A DNA stretch of 64,000 nt from Anticarsia gemmatalis (taxonomy: Eukaryota; Arthropoda; Insecta; Lepidoptera; Erebidae): NCBI RefSeq assembly GCF_050436995.1, contig NC_134747.1, forward strand, positions 9,803,501 through 9,867,500. The letters are read 5' to 3'. Made by a program: the position numbers and the translations under genes. The notes under the pieces were generated by a model. It was not told where the DNA came from. It worked only from the letters and a program-made list of their open reading frames with translations, and ran no database searches. Positions within the stretch are counted from its first letter, which is position 1, and every line of letters starts with the position of its first letter. Below are positions 37,130 to 50,078 of this stretch, piece after piece.

Positions 37130-40100
37130 ATGGCTACGAAAAGTGAGGGTGGTAAAAGTAATACTTCAGAGCCAATACCATGCCCGGTTTGTAATAAGAA
37201 CTTTGACAAAAATAGTATCGAGGAACATGTTAACAAATGTTTATTCTTAAATACATCAGAAGAGAACAAAAATCGAACTGAAATATCTAGCGGCAAGAGA
37301 AGTAGTTCACATTTGAATAATTCGGCTTCACATGAAAAGCGCTCAAGAATGAGTACCAGTCCTAGCGCTTCTCACACCATGGTAATAACATTATGGCTTT
37401 GTACAATGAGTGTTTTTGTGGTGATAATGTTTTTTAAATATCGGCTATGCTTTCAGAAAACACAATCTGCAATTGTGTCCAAGACACAAACAAAAGATAC
37501 TTCTTCTAACTTGCCACTCGCTGAAAAGATGAGACCAGTCAGTCTACAAGATATTGTTGGACACACACAGGCATTTGGACCTGGATCTATGATAAGATCA
37601 TTATTAGAGCAAAAGAAAATACCAAATATGATATTATGGGGACCACCGGGATGTGGAAAAGTAATTAAATATTTACCTATATTGACTGCTTACATTATTT
37701 TTAACTGTTCCGTTTGGTAGTTGTTGGAGGATATAGACTTCAATCTCATAATTTTTAATAATTAATTAATACATAAGCATACAATTTTTTACATTCTAAA
37801 TACTTTTGATCTATACTATTATATAATACCAAGAGATTTCCTATAATATAATTGTAGATGATTGTTTAAGACCTTACCCTAATTTATTTTGATGCAGAGT
37901 AGGCAGTATCAGATAAGCATGCCTTATATTCTAATACCATAGTTTGACTGAAATGTTTAACAAAGAATTATTAGTTTTGATTGATTTTATACCATAATGG
38001 GTGAAATTTATTTCATAATAATATGTGTTTCAGAATAAATCTATATGAAATTATAAAAATTAGATTATATTAGTAGCAGTAGTATGCAACTAGGGATCAT
38101 GACTGTTGTTCTGTATTTGTTTCCAAAATTGGGAAATGGATTTTGGTCTAATTTTATTTGAGTTTCACAGCAACAGCTGAAAATAAGCTTGGAGAAATGT
38201 ATAGACATTTTTAGATTGACCTACCAATAAAATAATAAAATGGGTTTCAGACTTCCATGGCTAATGTAATAGCCCACATTTGTAAGCAACAAAACAACAT
38301 GCGGTTTGTAAAACTGTCTGCTACAATGTCAGGAATAAATGATGTGAAGGAAGTGGTTAAAGTTGCCAAAAATGAACTGCAATTTAAAAGACAAACTGTA
38401 CTCTTTATGGATGAAATTCACAGGTTTGAAATTCATCATTTGACTCCTAACTTTATTAACCAAATTATATATTTACTTGGGTCATAGAAATTGTATTAAT
38501 AGAATAACTTCTAATAACCCTGGGGAAAATTAATTTGCTCCTGGTGATGATAGGAAAATTCAGATGTCATCAAGAATATTCTGAATGTTGCAGGTTTAAC
38601 AAACTTCAGCAAGACACATTTTTACCTCATGTGGAAAATGGAACTATCATTCTTGTAGGGGCTACAACTGAAAACCCTTCATTTAGTTTAAACAATGCAC
38701 TCTTAAGTCGCTGCAGAGTTGTAGTTATGGAAAAACTAGGTGTTGATGATGTTCTGAAGATTTTAAAGAATGCTATCAAAAAAAGTGGAAAAGCAGTCAT
38801 ACAAAATGTTAAGGATGATTTAGACAACATTGTAGAAACCACTTTACCTAAGTAAGAATTTCATGTCGTTTTTTTGATAATTGTTACTTAGTACTTCTGT
38901 GTTACTTATGTTGTAAAGCCTGAGAAGATCCATTGCTTAGAATGTGTTTATCTGCTGTAGGTAGTAGAGGTGGTTTTCACGAGCGTAGCATAGGCTTGTT
39001 ACTTATGTTACGATCAAATCTGGTTTGAAGATGGTATGCAATGCAAGTGTGTTTAGCAGTGCCTGACATGCATATTCTAATATTATAATGCAACGGGTCT
39101 TATACGCGATTGAAAATTTAAAGGTTTGGATACCTTATTTGCTGCCCGACGTTTCGATCGCATTACAACGACCGTGGTCACGAGCTGACTGATGTGGCTG
39201 CTAAGCGTCGTCTTCTTGTGGCGCGAGTTTCGACGCCTACCCTCACTTGGTTGTCACTTAGTGTACATTGTTCGGAATTGTCGGTACTTCGACACACAAC
39301 ACTAACGACGTCTTTACACTGGCGCGTTACGTCATGCCGGCGACGGCTGCACTTGCTGATGACAGGATTCCACGTAGATGATAAACGGTATCCCTCTTCA
39401 CGGTTGAAATTGGTATGTTTTTTGATTTCAACCGCTTCTCGTACTATCCTGGAGTAATAGTGACGATCTGTGGAGAGGACCCGGGGTTGATGTAGCTCGA
39501 TCCAGTGATTGGTTCCTGCTTCCAACAAGTGCTCAGCTATCGCGGATTTGTTGACTTGCCGGTTCTTGACAGCTGCGATATGTTCCTTGACCCTTTCAGC
39601 TATTGTTCTTTTGGTCTGTCCGATGTATGAACTACCGCAGCTACAATCCACCTTGTAAACGCCAGGTGTCTGAAGAGGAATTACATCCTTTGGCGTGCGC
39701 AAATGGTTAGCTACTTTGGAGAACGGACTATATACAGTCTTTATGGAGTATTTCTTCAGTACTGTTCCAACTTTATCCGTTACTCCTTTTATGTAGGGCA
39801 TAAAAGCTGGTACTCTGCTAACACCAGTCTGACATTCTTGCCTCTTCAGACGTCGTTCGGTTCTCCTGTATCCGTTTCGCTTAAGTACCTCCTGAACGTG
39901 TGAGAGTTCACCGTCTAGGTGTTCAGGGTCACAAAGGTCGTATGCTCTAGTTGTCAGCGAAGCCACCACGGATTGCAGGTGTCGCGGATGATGATGCGAA
40001 TTCGCGTGGAGATACCTATCGGTGTGTGTCGGTTTTCGGTAAACAGTGTGGCCCAAGGTACCATCTGTTCTCACCTTTACTTCGACATCGAGAAAGGCCA

Positions 40101-42161
40101 ACGATCTGTCTGTCTCCATTTCATATGTGAAGTTGATGTTAGTATGAATGGAGTTCAGGGTGTTCAACAGCCGTTCTACGTTCTGTTTATCTCCTCTCAT
40201 GATACAATACACATCGTCGACATATCTTTTCCATAGCTTCACGTTTGATGCCTGCATATCTATGGATTGCTCAAAATGTTCCATCCAGATGTTGGCCATA
40301 ACCGGTGCCACTGGGCTACCCATGGCCACTCCGTCGATCTGGAGGTAGTATTGTCCACGATAGAGAAAGTAGTTACCTTCTAAACAGTTCTTCAGTAAAA
40401 CGACGTACTCACTAGACAGACCGTTTTCCCTCAACTTCATCTCGACGACATCAAGACAGTCCTGTATGGGAACGTTGGTGAACAGTGACTCCACATCAAA
40501 ACTCACCATAACCTCATCCGGTTCCACTCTCATGGTCTTGATGATATCGACAAAGTGACGAGAGCCGCATGCATATTCTAATAAAATAACTTAAAAGTAT
40601 ATTTACAATAGTATTTGATGACACTTAAATATTTTAAGTTGCATTGTGGAAGAAGGATCCTTGCAGTGGCTAGCGGAGGTGTGTGATGGTGATGCAAGGG
40701 TGGCATTAGCTGCATTAGAACTTGCGTTAGCCGCGAGGGATCCTGGTACCGATATTCATGAGACAGGACCTGCCATACTTAGTCTTGATGATATAAAGAA
40801 TGGAATTAAAGTAAGCAGTTGTACACAATTTTTTTATTACATCAATTTATTGAAAAACTTGTTTTTATCACCATCAATATTGTATTGTAGAGATCACACA
40901 TGATATATGACAGACAGGGAGAGGAGCATTACAATACTATATCAGCTTTGCACAAGTCAATTCGTGCCAGTGATGACAATGCGTCTCTGTACTGGATCAC
41001 GCGTGCGATGCACGGAGGCGAGGATCCGATGTACATTGCACGTCGACTTGTGAGGATGGCCTGCGAAGATATAGGTAAAATTGTATTTCCATGTGCTTTC
41101 TCTGATTTTAAGACTTTTTTGAGCATCAAAATGAATGTTATCAGTTTATTAATATCGCCCCATATTTAAATCCTCTTTCCAATGTTAAACTCTTAAGTTA
41201 ATTTGACCTATTGTTTGTTTTGATGTGCATTGAATGTAATATATTCGATGAGCCTTTTATATGTTTCAGGCTTAGCTGATAAAAATGCCATAGTAGAAGC
41301 TGTTGCATGCCTGCAAGGCTGCCAGCTTATAGGTATGCCTGAATGTGACGTTCTACTTGCGCAATGTGCAGTAAGGCTTGCTAGGGCACCTAAAAGCAGA
41401 GAAGTATATTCCGCCATGAAGAGATGTCAGCAGTCCTTAGCTGAGGCCAAAGGACCTCTGCCACCAGTGCCTCTACATCTTCGTAATGCTCCAACTAAAC
41501 TAATGAAACAAATAGGTAATTTTAATGCGCGACTTTTAAGCAAGTTTTCTCTTTTAAAAAGACAACGCCCGCACTAAGAATTGCTCTTGTGTCGCGGGGA
41601 CTTTTACAAACATACTAACAACAATTATTTGTGGATCGCACAAATAATTGCTCCGTGTGGGAATCGAACCCACGACCTCCCAACGCAATGGTTTCGGCGT
41701 GGCGACCTAAACCATTGCGTTCAGTTTTGAAAACATTATGTACTAACTAATGATGATTTTGAATAGTGACAGCACTACTTTTACCTACTATTGTAATGAT
41801 GTTAAAGTAAAATAGCAAAATACATACTGTTATCACTTGTTATCTGTTAGTTAAACTTATGTCGAGGCACTAGATACTTCTTTACTTTATTTTTGTCCCA
41901 ATCCTATCTCATTACGTAATTATCACTGCATTGCTGCTATACTTACGCTTCTTACTGGGCGAAACCGCGGTTGTATCATCACCTTTGTCCACACCTTTCG
42001 ATGTAACTGGCGTGGTGTTATAAAAAGTAGTTCCGTTAACTATATCTAGCATATAATTTTATCTTTCAGGATATGGCAAAGGATATAATCTTTCACACAA
42101 AGATGAGTCTGGATTGAGTTATATGCCTGAAGGATTAGAAGACTGTGATTACTTTCGCTAG
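37130..42161 (+). CDS. WRNIP1: WRNIP1 / RarA (MgsA)-family AAA+ ATPase
   Basis: Clamp-loader-like AAA+ ATPase that acts at stalled replication forks. Exons 37130-37381, 37457-37660, 38251-38423, 38594-38851, 40639-40810, 40891-41074, 41270-41515 and 42070-42161 give 526 residues. A UBZ4 ubiquitin-binding zinc finger is at about 16-40 (CPVCNKNF...HVNKC). Walker A is WGPPGCGKTS, Walker B LFMDEIHRF, sensor 1 GATTENPSF, and the arginine finger lies in LLSRCRV. The C-terminal tetramerisation part shows HYNTISALHKSIRASD, GGEDPMYIARRLVR and PPVPLHLRNAP. An in-frame ATG at 37097 could add 11 residues. The acceptor at 40638 (ttaag) is the weakest junction. A Penelope-like element lies in intron 4. Confidence 0.95.
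39084..40567 (-). mobile_element. 5'-truncated Penelope-like retroelement in a WRNIP1 intron
   Basis: A 16-bp direct repeat, CATGCATATTCTAATA, flanks the element at 39068-39083 and 40568-40583, so both borders are exact. The 1484-bp insert carries one open frame with reverse transcriptase and GIY-YIG nuclease domains. The 3' end contains the stretch cccgacgtttcgatcg, which resembles what I recall from other Penelope elements. The 5' border cuts into the RT domain, as expected when reverse transcription stops early. It is antisense to WRNIP1. Confidence 0.9.
39178..40566 (-). CDS. Partial Penelope-like RT / GIY-YIG endonuclease
   Basis: The frame is open from the truncated border (about 11 codons before the first ATG at 40533) to a stop at 39178, about 462 codons. 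RT motif A is FDVESLFTNVP, then GVAMGSPVAPVMANIWM, the catalytic YVDDVYC, and FLDVEV. The C-terminal nuclease reads GVYKVDCSCGSSYIGQTKRTIAERVKEH, the GIY-YIG pattern with the Cys pair usual in Penelope elements. The first RT motifs are missing, so the copy cannot be autonomous. There are no stops or frameshifts in what remains, which suggests a young insertion. Confidence 0.92.
   Translation of the reverse strand, partial: GSRHFVDIIKTMRVEPDEVMVSFDVESLFTNVPIQDCLDVVEMKLRENGLSSEYVVLLKNCLEGNYFLYRGQYYLQIDGVAMGSPVAPVMANIWMEHFEQSIDMQASNVKLWKRYVDDVYCIMRGDKQNVERLLNTLNSIHTNINFTYEMETDRSLAFLDVEVKVRTDGTLGHTVYRKPTHTDRYLHANSHHHPRHLQSVVASLTTRAYDLCDPEHLDGELSHVQEVLKRNGYRRTERRLKRQECQTGVSRVPAFMPYIKGVTDKVGTVLKKYSIKTVYSPFSKVANHLRTPKDVIPLQTPGVYKVDCSCGSSYIGQTKRTIAERVKEHIAAVKNRQVNKSAIAEHLLEAGTNHWIELHQPRVLSTDRHYYSRIVREAVEIKKHTNFNREEGYRLSSTWNPVISKCSRRRHDVTRQCKDVVSVVCRSTDNSEQCTLSDNQVRVGVETRATRRRRLAATSVSS
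41551..41725 (-). mobile_element. tRNA-derived SINE (second family), copy 3, in a WRNIP1 intron
   Basis: Best preserved of the three: gggaatcgaacccacgacc (B box on the minus strand) and ggcgtggcgacctaaaccatt (A-box side). Its left end lies about 35 bp after the exon end at 41515. Confidence 0.75.
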
Positions 42162-42198
42162 AGTTATGGTGGATAGTTGTTAAGAAATTATATTTTTA

Positions 42199-42204
42199 AA
42201 ATAA
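42199..42204 (+). terminator. Polyadenylation signal of WRNIP1
   Basis: AATAAA 38 bp after the stop. Confidence 0.65.
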
Positions 42205-43173
42205 AAAGCAAAATCCTAGTGTCAATGTTTTATTTATTTGGGATAATCTCATTTCACAATTGTATGACATGGTAAAAATTTACTATATACAAGACGCACA
42301 CATAAACATATGTATGTAAATTATGTAATATTACAAATTTACCTATAACATTGTACCTTTCGTAACATTGACGGCGGTTGCCACGATTTCCGATCCTAAT
42401 TTTATAAAAATAAAATAACATTATTTCTTACTTTACAACATTTGCTACTGCACATTGTGCACAATTTACATTACTTCTGATGCAGCTGTATTCTATCTGT
42501 ATTTTAAGTTTTGTTTGCAAATACGCACGTATTTAGAAGTAACTTTGTTTTAGATTAACGGTTAATTATTGCAAGATTTAAGTAGATGTTATTGTTCAAA
42601 TACGTCCTATGAGCCTCACTTGAATATACAGATAAATAGGTTTTTAACTGCATGCGCACGCATCTACAGATATTGGAAATCGATTACCAAGCATCTGTTT
42701 TACAAGTTTCGTTACCGCAATAAAAGAAAGCTATTTTCATGTACGGAAAGACAGTGGATACAAATCACTTTCATGATTCATTTATACAATACATATTTAA
42801 AGTTTTCGGATTATTAGCAATCAGCTACATACGAAAAAATCATAAGGTGAAGAAAAGATTGCAAATCTATACAAGAAAATCCTAAACTCTTTTAACACTA
42901 ATCCTTAGCCTATAACTAATTATGCTAAAGAGAACATTGTAACTAAATAATAATAAATTAGAATCAGACTTCTAATTTGGATCCTAATCTTGAGAGGAAC
43001 AATATTCCGTTTGGGTCCAAATGTTTATTTTTTATCAATACTTAATCACTGAATAATTTTTTTTAGTCAGAATTCATAAAACAAATTCCATATAAAAACA
43101 TGAAGTGGAACGTTTTTAGATTTAACAAAAGTTATATAATAAAATATAGTTATAGCTAATGCTAATATTGACC
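42205..43173. other. Between WRNIP1 and TOP1 (convergent)
   Basis: AT-rich; includes the TOP1 3' UTR. An 82-codon ORF at 42569 shows no recognisable domain and is not called. Confidence 0.5.
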
Positions 43174-46100
43174 TTAGAAGACGTACTCCGGACCGGCCAT
43201 ATCGATCGCCCAGCGGAATTTATCGCGTTGAGTTTTATTATAGATTTTTTCAATGGGAACACCATGTTTTTTGCACCTGTAATAAAGTGAAATTATTTGT
43301 AGTAATAAAAAATCGGCAAAACATAATTAAAGCAACTTAATAATGCTATTTACTTACCAAGCAACTGAGATACGTGGGTCAAGATAGTTCAATTTAGAAG
43401 TACCAAGGGCGATGGTTTTATTTTCATCGCGATCTGTTTCCTGTAATTCTAGTTTCTTAAGTTGATCTCTCAAACGTTCTAGCGCCTTCTTTTTCTTATC
43501 ACAATTAAGTTTTTCTTTGACTGAGCCGCGTTTAGCGGCCTTTGTCGCTTGTCTTAAATCTTCCTCAGCTTCATCAACTTGGTCTCGTTTTGCTTGAATC
43601 TTTTCCTTCAAAGCCTCCATAGATTTTGAATGGCCTAGAAATATATATTACACATAAGAATACAATAATTTAATGTTACCTCAAAACTATAGACCAATCA
43701 ACTTGTTACTAGTTTGATTGTCACTGATTTATCTCGTGGTTTTTACAATGATACAAAATTTGTAGTAATAAATTTAATAACAAAACCTATAAGGATAACC
43801 TCATCTTTACATTAGTTACAATAATAAAACTAGGATGGATTGGATTTTTTCTATCATCTACAATGGATAAAAAGCTAACTCACCCTTAGGCACAGCACGT
43901 TGATGGTTACAGAGAACAGCTACTGCACGGTTTGCCCGATTGTAAGCCAAAATTTTCTCTGGGACAGTTGCATCTGCATCTGTGAGTTCATCTAATTGCC
44001 TTTGTAATGTTATAGAAGCATTGTATGTACGAAATACCTTGGCAGTTAATCCAGGCATAAGATCTTTCAAATGCTCATTAAGTGTCTGTGTGTTAAGTCT
44101 ATCAAACAGGTCATCGCTATCCTTTTTATTCTCCATAAACAACTCGAGATTCTTGAATACACGTTTCTCAACTGGTACCTCATTGTAATATCTAATAGAA
44201 TCTTTACCAAGGAAATCAAAGACAACAACATATTCTTTGCCATCTTTTTCCCTGTGTAATGCTATGTGTTCAGTCCGCAGTGAACAACAACCTACTGTAT
44301 CAGCTTGATCATCATCTTTTTCATTACCTGCTCTCAACGCAAGGCGATCAATAAAGTATAGAGCGACAGCACGTTGACGAACACGCATTTCCTTAGCTTT
44401 CCAATCAGCACGGTAATTTTCTCTTATTTTGTCTATACACTTATGAAGCTTTCTAGCAGTTTCATACTTTTGCCAATCTTTTTCGCCTTTAAGTTTAGAA
44501 CTAGGATTTAACATGACATATTTAGCTTGACCTTGTACATTTTCTGTCCAAGAAGCTAGCCATGTCACTGTATTGTCATGTCTAACTTCTTTCCATTTGT
44601 GACCAGGCGGTGGCTTAGGAATTTTACTATCTTTAGAACAATTAATGAGCACATCTTCAGGCATTACGCGTCGTTTTAGCATACCCATTTTGGGATGTTC
44701 ACCACGACCTCTAAATAAACCAGGAGGTTCTATTCTAAAGTTTCCTATTTTTTCTTTATGACCATCTATGGTACAAAAACCATATTCTTTTTGAATCTCT
44801 TCATTCTTAGCTTTCAAAGCAGCTTTTTCTTCTTTAGTTCGATTTCTATTTTTTTCTGAGACACTTAGAAAATATGCATGCATTTCCTTAAAATTGCATT
44901 TTGATAAATCTTTGATGATCTTTTTTTCTTCATGAGTCATAACTTTATGCCAGTCAGCAAAAAAGTTATTGTTAAATGTAGATTTAGTTGTATAGTCATG
45001 ATCCAACATGCGAGCATAGAAACCTGCTACTTCTTCAGCATCTTGAGATAGTCTCATCTCTTTGCCATCATAGAAGAACCTAACATTATTAGGTAATGGC
45101 TCATAAGGTGGTGCAAATACAGGTCCTTTGTGCTCCAAGTATGTCCATTTAGTACCATCATCTTTCTTTTCTTCCTCCCACCTATAAAAGAAAGATAAAA
45201 TAAGTATATAACACTTTCCAGCTACATAAGATCACATGAGATGCTTTGTCACACACTTTGGCCTGAAATATCGCAACTGTCTGAACACAATACTTATAGA
45301 TTTTGCATTGAAAAATGGTTTTGTATCCAATATTTTCATGTACACATTTCTAATGAACATTTTTTTGACATAACCTGATATAACCTCAAAGTTGTGTCAC
45401 ATTGCGAAACTACAACGCCATCTATCGGTAACCTGTAAAACTATTAACAAAGCTGGAGTTTTTTTGGTAGAGGTGGTAATAATATGGAATCAACTCTGTA
45501 ATGTCATAGTTTATTGACCCCAGCTTAGAATTAGCCTATATTGTAATGAAATAGCTCACCACTTCCAAACTTCCTGGTCCTCTTCAGTTTTCTTTTTACG
45601 TTTGGTTGGACTGACATTATCATCAGGCTCTGATTTAACCTTTGTTGGTTTAGATTTTTCTACCTTAGACTTTTTCTTTTTAGGTTTTTCTTCTTCTTCG
45701 TCGTCATCATCATCATCATAGGTGGGTTCTGAAATGCGAAAACAAATACAAGATTTACAACAACTTAAAACACTAGTATAGCAATTTGAAAAAGAGACTT
45801 ATCTGAATACAGACCTTTCTTGACTTTTTTCTTAGATTTCTTGCGTTGTAGCAATGGAATGTCTTCTTCACTCACACTAGGCGCCCGGCGTTTGTGGCCT
45901 ATACGCTCAGACTGCACAGAGGACAATATATAAAGTTAACATTTAATCAAAGAATCTATTACAGTAATAACAACACAACATAATATTATAAAATTAATTA
46001 CCGGTGAGTCTTCTTCACTATCATCTTCAGGTGGCAGTTCTGAGAGTGGCTCATCCTTGAATTGTGAGAGAGAATAGTCACATGATGAAGCAGTAGTATT

Positions 46101-47743
46101 TAGTCCTGTGTAGTCATTGCTCTCATCATGCATTTCTTGCTTCACATCTTCATCAATCTAAACCGAATATTTATATTAGTGCATAGAAAAAATATCAGTA
46201 TAACAGATACTGCAATTTGTCAGCTATTTTAATTTATAGCTTGTTCATATATTTCTGTATATGTTTAATTTAAGTAATGCAATTCATCCATACCTGCATG
46301 GGTTCATCCTTGGGTGAGTCTTGAGAGTCAGATTCAGATTTGATTTTGTCATGTTTATCACTGCTACTCTTCTCTTTGCTTTTGCTAGAGCTAAAGATAA
46401 AACATTTTGAATGTTAGAAAATTAATTTCTCACAAAGATGGATATCTATTTTCTAGTATGTTGAATAAAATCTACAGAGATAAATGGATACATAAGACTA
46501 TGAAGTTGTGTATCTATTTATTCCTGTACATATGAATAATACAGCAAATTGTTTTCAGTATTTATTGTACAATTGTTGATGTGGTGGGAAAGTGTTTCCA
46601 AAAAATTTTGAAATGTGTGCATTTCAGAAACAATTTTATTCAAAATCATATGTGACAAAATAATGATAACTCAAAAAATGACTTATGTTTGACATGTGTT
46701 ATGTCAAAGATAATAAAAGTATAAGTTTTTAATGAAGAGAGCAGTTTGTATGATATTATTTATGATGATCATTGCTCACCTGTGTTTATCTTTTGAACTT
46801 GAGTGTTTCTCTTTGTCGCTGCGATGTTTGTCACTTCTATGTCTGTCTTTTTCGCGCTCTCTATCCTTATCCTTTGACTTGTGGTCTTTAGATGAGCTCT
46901 TGTGGTCACGATCCTTGTCCCTCGAAGATGACGATTTCTTTTCATCACTGCTGCTCTTGTGCTTATCCCTGTCACGGTCACTCCTGTCCTTTTCCTTGTG
47001 CTTGTCTCTGTCACTGCGGTGCTTGTCTTTGTCGCGATCTTTGTCTTTACTGCTGTGTTCACGATCACGCTCCTTCTCGCTGCGCTCTTTGTCCTTGCTC
47101 GAAGACTTGTGTGAGCTGCTGTGATTTTTACTACTTGAATGTTTGTCCTTATCTTTATCTCTATAAATTAAAGATATAAATAACATACTTCATAGATAAA
47201 GAAGACATGTTCACGCGGAACCTTCTGGAAAACTAACCTGCTGTGTTTGGAGGAGCTCTTCTGGTCCCGCTCTTTGTCGCGGTGCTTATCCTTACTAGAT
47301 GACTTGTGGCTTGATTTATGCTTGTCGGAACTGCTGTATCCATTGTGAACGCCGTTCACGTGTTCATTTCTATTGCCATTTACCTTTCCCTGCGAACAAT
47401 AAAACCGCACAATTGAAATCTGTGTAAATTGACATACATTTTCAACACGAAATAAAATATTTAAACCGTTATTTTAGAAGACCTCGATAAGTGTGTCAAA
47501 TTATTTTCTCGAAGCTTTCAAAACCGACGCTTAGCTTCGGTCTGTTCGAACACTGTGGTTGACGCCATATTGGGACTTAGAAAATTTTCGCTTCGTGGAG
47601 ACTTGTATTCATCAGTAAACAGCGATACTCTAATTTTCATGACACGTTATTGCAGTATAAAATGATAGATTGTGGATTAACAAATTAATTTGACCACTTA
47701 CGGATTCACAATCATTATCGCTGGCTGGGTTTTCGACACTCAT
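43174..47743 (-). CDS. TOP1: DNA topoisomerase I (type IB, nuclear)
   Basis: Relaxes supercoils ahead of RNA and DNA polymerases by a transient 3'-phosphotyrosine link. Exons 47743-47702, 47389-47238, 47160-46780, 46390-46294, 46157-46002, 45911-45815, 45728-45560, 45181-43884, 43634-43358 and 43276-43174 join to 923 residues. The first 280 or so are Lys/Ser/Asp/Glu-rich and disordered, much longer than in human TOP1 (765 total) and similar to fly. The core begins near WKWWEEEKK. Active-site residues lie in FLGKDSIRYYN, KVFRTYNAS and LCNHQRAVPK; the nucleophile Tyr (about 881) is in SKLNYLDPR. A coiled-coil linker (MEALKEKIQAKRDQVDEAEE) precedes it. It ends MAGPEYVF. The donor of the exon starting at 45815 (GTCTGT) is the least certain. 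Confidence 0.95.
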
Positions 47744-49080
47744 TTTGCCTACGTATTACCGACGTTAGGGCAAGTGAATTACATGAGGCCGGTCGGGCGA
47801 GCGCAAATTCTAAGTGCCGAGAGGTGACGAATGCGCATGCGCCGTTCCTACCGAGATTACTTACAACTTCAGGTGAATTAGTTCAACGATCTCAAGCGTA
47901 CGATGTTCACACTATCATCTAATGTTGCTAGTCTCAAACAATACATAATTATTATTAAAATTGTTTTAATCGAAGTTTTGGTTTTCAGCTGGTTCCTATC
48001 TACAGAAAATGTCTACTGGCATTATTAAATATTTTGTTGAATACGTACGAATAAGGAAATATTAGTATAAATAAAAAGGAAATATTAGTATAAATAAATA
48101 TTAACATTAACGTTTCGTTGACATTTAATATTCGAGAAAAGTGTAGTTCACGTGTATTTAAATTAACAAATTCTTAAAACAGGAGTTTGTTTCACCACTA
48201 TAAGAGAAGACACATAAATTGGAAAGTAGGTATTAAGTAGATATTTGCTTTCAGTGAATTAGGATATCTTCAAAACTAAATAAATAGTGGTTCTCCATTG
48301 AGATTTTTAGGAAGTGTTAGGGGAGTTCTTTCGTTTTTGGATCTAGAATAATGTAATTTTTTTGAAGGACTTTGAATATATTAAAAATAATAGAAATTAT
48401 ATATGCTCTTACGTATAGTGCTCAACGTAATTTAGCTGTTATATAGTAACAATAAATATTTAGGATAGGTAGGTACGTAGATTTACGTCAATGTCTAAAA
48501 AAAAAAAAAAGAAGGCAAGCCAACTATAATACCTACATAGAGGGTGCAAAATTTCTTTTTGAGATATTTTTTATAGGTATTATGATGTGATTAGTAGAAT
48601 AGATTCGCATCAGTATGTTATACAAAAACAACATTAAAGTAAGTAGGTATAAATTGGTGTACATCCGAAATTTGCCTTGAGCTACTCAGTTAGTTTACTG
48701 TCGATTTTTCCTGCACTTATAATACATAGACGAAAAGACGTATGACAATGGATAGCTAAATTACTAAATTTTAGTGGAGTACCTATACACATAAGGGACA
48801 TATTATTTTAATAGTACCTACTTAATTGAAATTATGCACCGTCTTTTTACGTACAGAGCTCGCGGCACCGCATGAGGCGGGAATTAGGTATTTTCGTAAA
48901 ACGTTATTCTGATGCGTAAGTTGCTTTTATAATTTACCAACAAAGAAAGTTTTATCTAAATCTTTCCAGTAGTTTTTGGATGAAAGAGTAACAAGCATTT
49001 CCACAAACGTTTGCATTTATTTATATAATAAATTATAAGAATTCTAGGACATGAAAGTATACAGTCCAGGAGTTCGGTAA

Positions 49081-49330
49081 TCTATACTAATATTGTAAAG
49101 CTGAAGAGTTTGTTTGTTTGTTTGAACGCGCTAATCTCAAGAACTACTGGTCCGATTTGAAAAATTCTTTCAGTGTTAGATAGTCCATTTATCGAGGAAG
49201 GCTATAGGCTATATATCATACCGCTACGACCAATAGGAGCAGAGAAGCAATAAAAAATGTAACAAAAACGGGGAAAATCTTGACCCATTCTCTCTTATGT
49301 GACGCAAGCGAAGTTGCGCGGGTCAGCTAG
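49081..49330 (+). mobile_element. Helitron-like non-autonomous element, copy 4
   Basis: Same family, 250 bp, inserted A^T between TOP1 and RNMT. The (TTTG) tract is shorter than in copies 1 and 2; otherwise it is close to the others. Confidence 0.85.
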
Positions 49331-49682
49331 TAATAAATATACTCACCTACCAACACCACCTAATAGCATTTTATGCTGTTTTATTTTACTGTAACTTTAT
49401 GATGTTTCTTTCTTGTGTGGTTCTTACTTTATGCTTAAGCCACGGTGACAGATCAAGACGTGGATTGATGACCAAAACTAGGTGCCTATTATGTACATAG
49501 TACCTTCATAAGTAAACAAAGGCAGATAGTTGACACGCACAACGCCTGATGGGCGAAAGAGGTACGCAGAAAGCGGCAGCAATTATTTACTTCATCTATA
49601 CCATGTTGTACACAACCGCGGGTGCCGAGTACCTACTGTCCTGTAAGGCATCATCTCTACGAAAGAAGTCATGTACCTACCT

Positions 49683-49851
49683 TTTTTTTTTTTTTATTTG
49701 GTTAATGCGTGAAATTGCATCCCCTACGCCCGGGGGAGCGCTGGGGTATGCGAGGCTCTCCGAACCAGAAGGGCAAGGCCTACCCACTAAACCACCAAGG
49801 TGTTGCCTCCTCCTCGCCGCATAGGGCCGAGGCCACGGGAACGCCTTTAGG
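49683..49851 (-). mobile_element. SINE-like retroposon with 13-bp target duplication
   Basis: CATGTACCTACCT flanks it at 49670-49682 and 49852-49864. T run at the left gives minus orientation. GC-rich body (cgcccgggggagcgctgggg). On the minus strand it has an A-box-like tggtttagtgggtag and ggttcggagagcc. No relation to the other SINEs seen. Confidence 0.7.
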
Positions 49852-50078
49852 CATGTACCTACCTACCCTTACAATATCCGTACCTCAAAGAGTAAATTAA
49901 ATCGTGTTATTTTCTTTAGTCGGGGTTTTTTGGTTCATCTTTCGCTGGCCAGTGGTCAAAATCTAGCAACACTGTTTTTGCAGTGGGACTCCGGACTAAA
50001 ATGTAGTCCGACTGCACAGATTCATTTTGGAGCATAGGCAAAAACAAGAAAATTAATGACATACAATAGTTTTTCACG

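Noticed and set aside
41640..41680. tRNA-like B box (also at 1845 and 18715)
   Set aside because: These are parts of tRNA-derived SINEs; no complete cloverleaf is present.
42569..42817. 82-codon ORF between WRNIP1 and TOP1
   Set aside because: No start context, domain or splice support; AT-rich intergenic DNA gives such ORFs by chance.
46732..47124. 130-codon Leu/Ser/Cys-rich plus-strand ORF
   Set aside because: Mirror of the Lys/Ser/Asp-rich TOP1 N-terminus.
49549..49824. 91-codon ORF
   Set aside because: Runs into the retroposon at 49683; half of it is repeat sequence.
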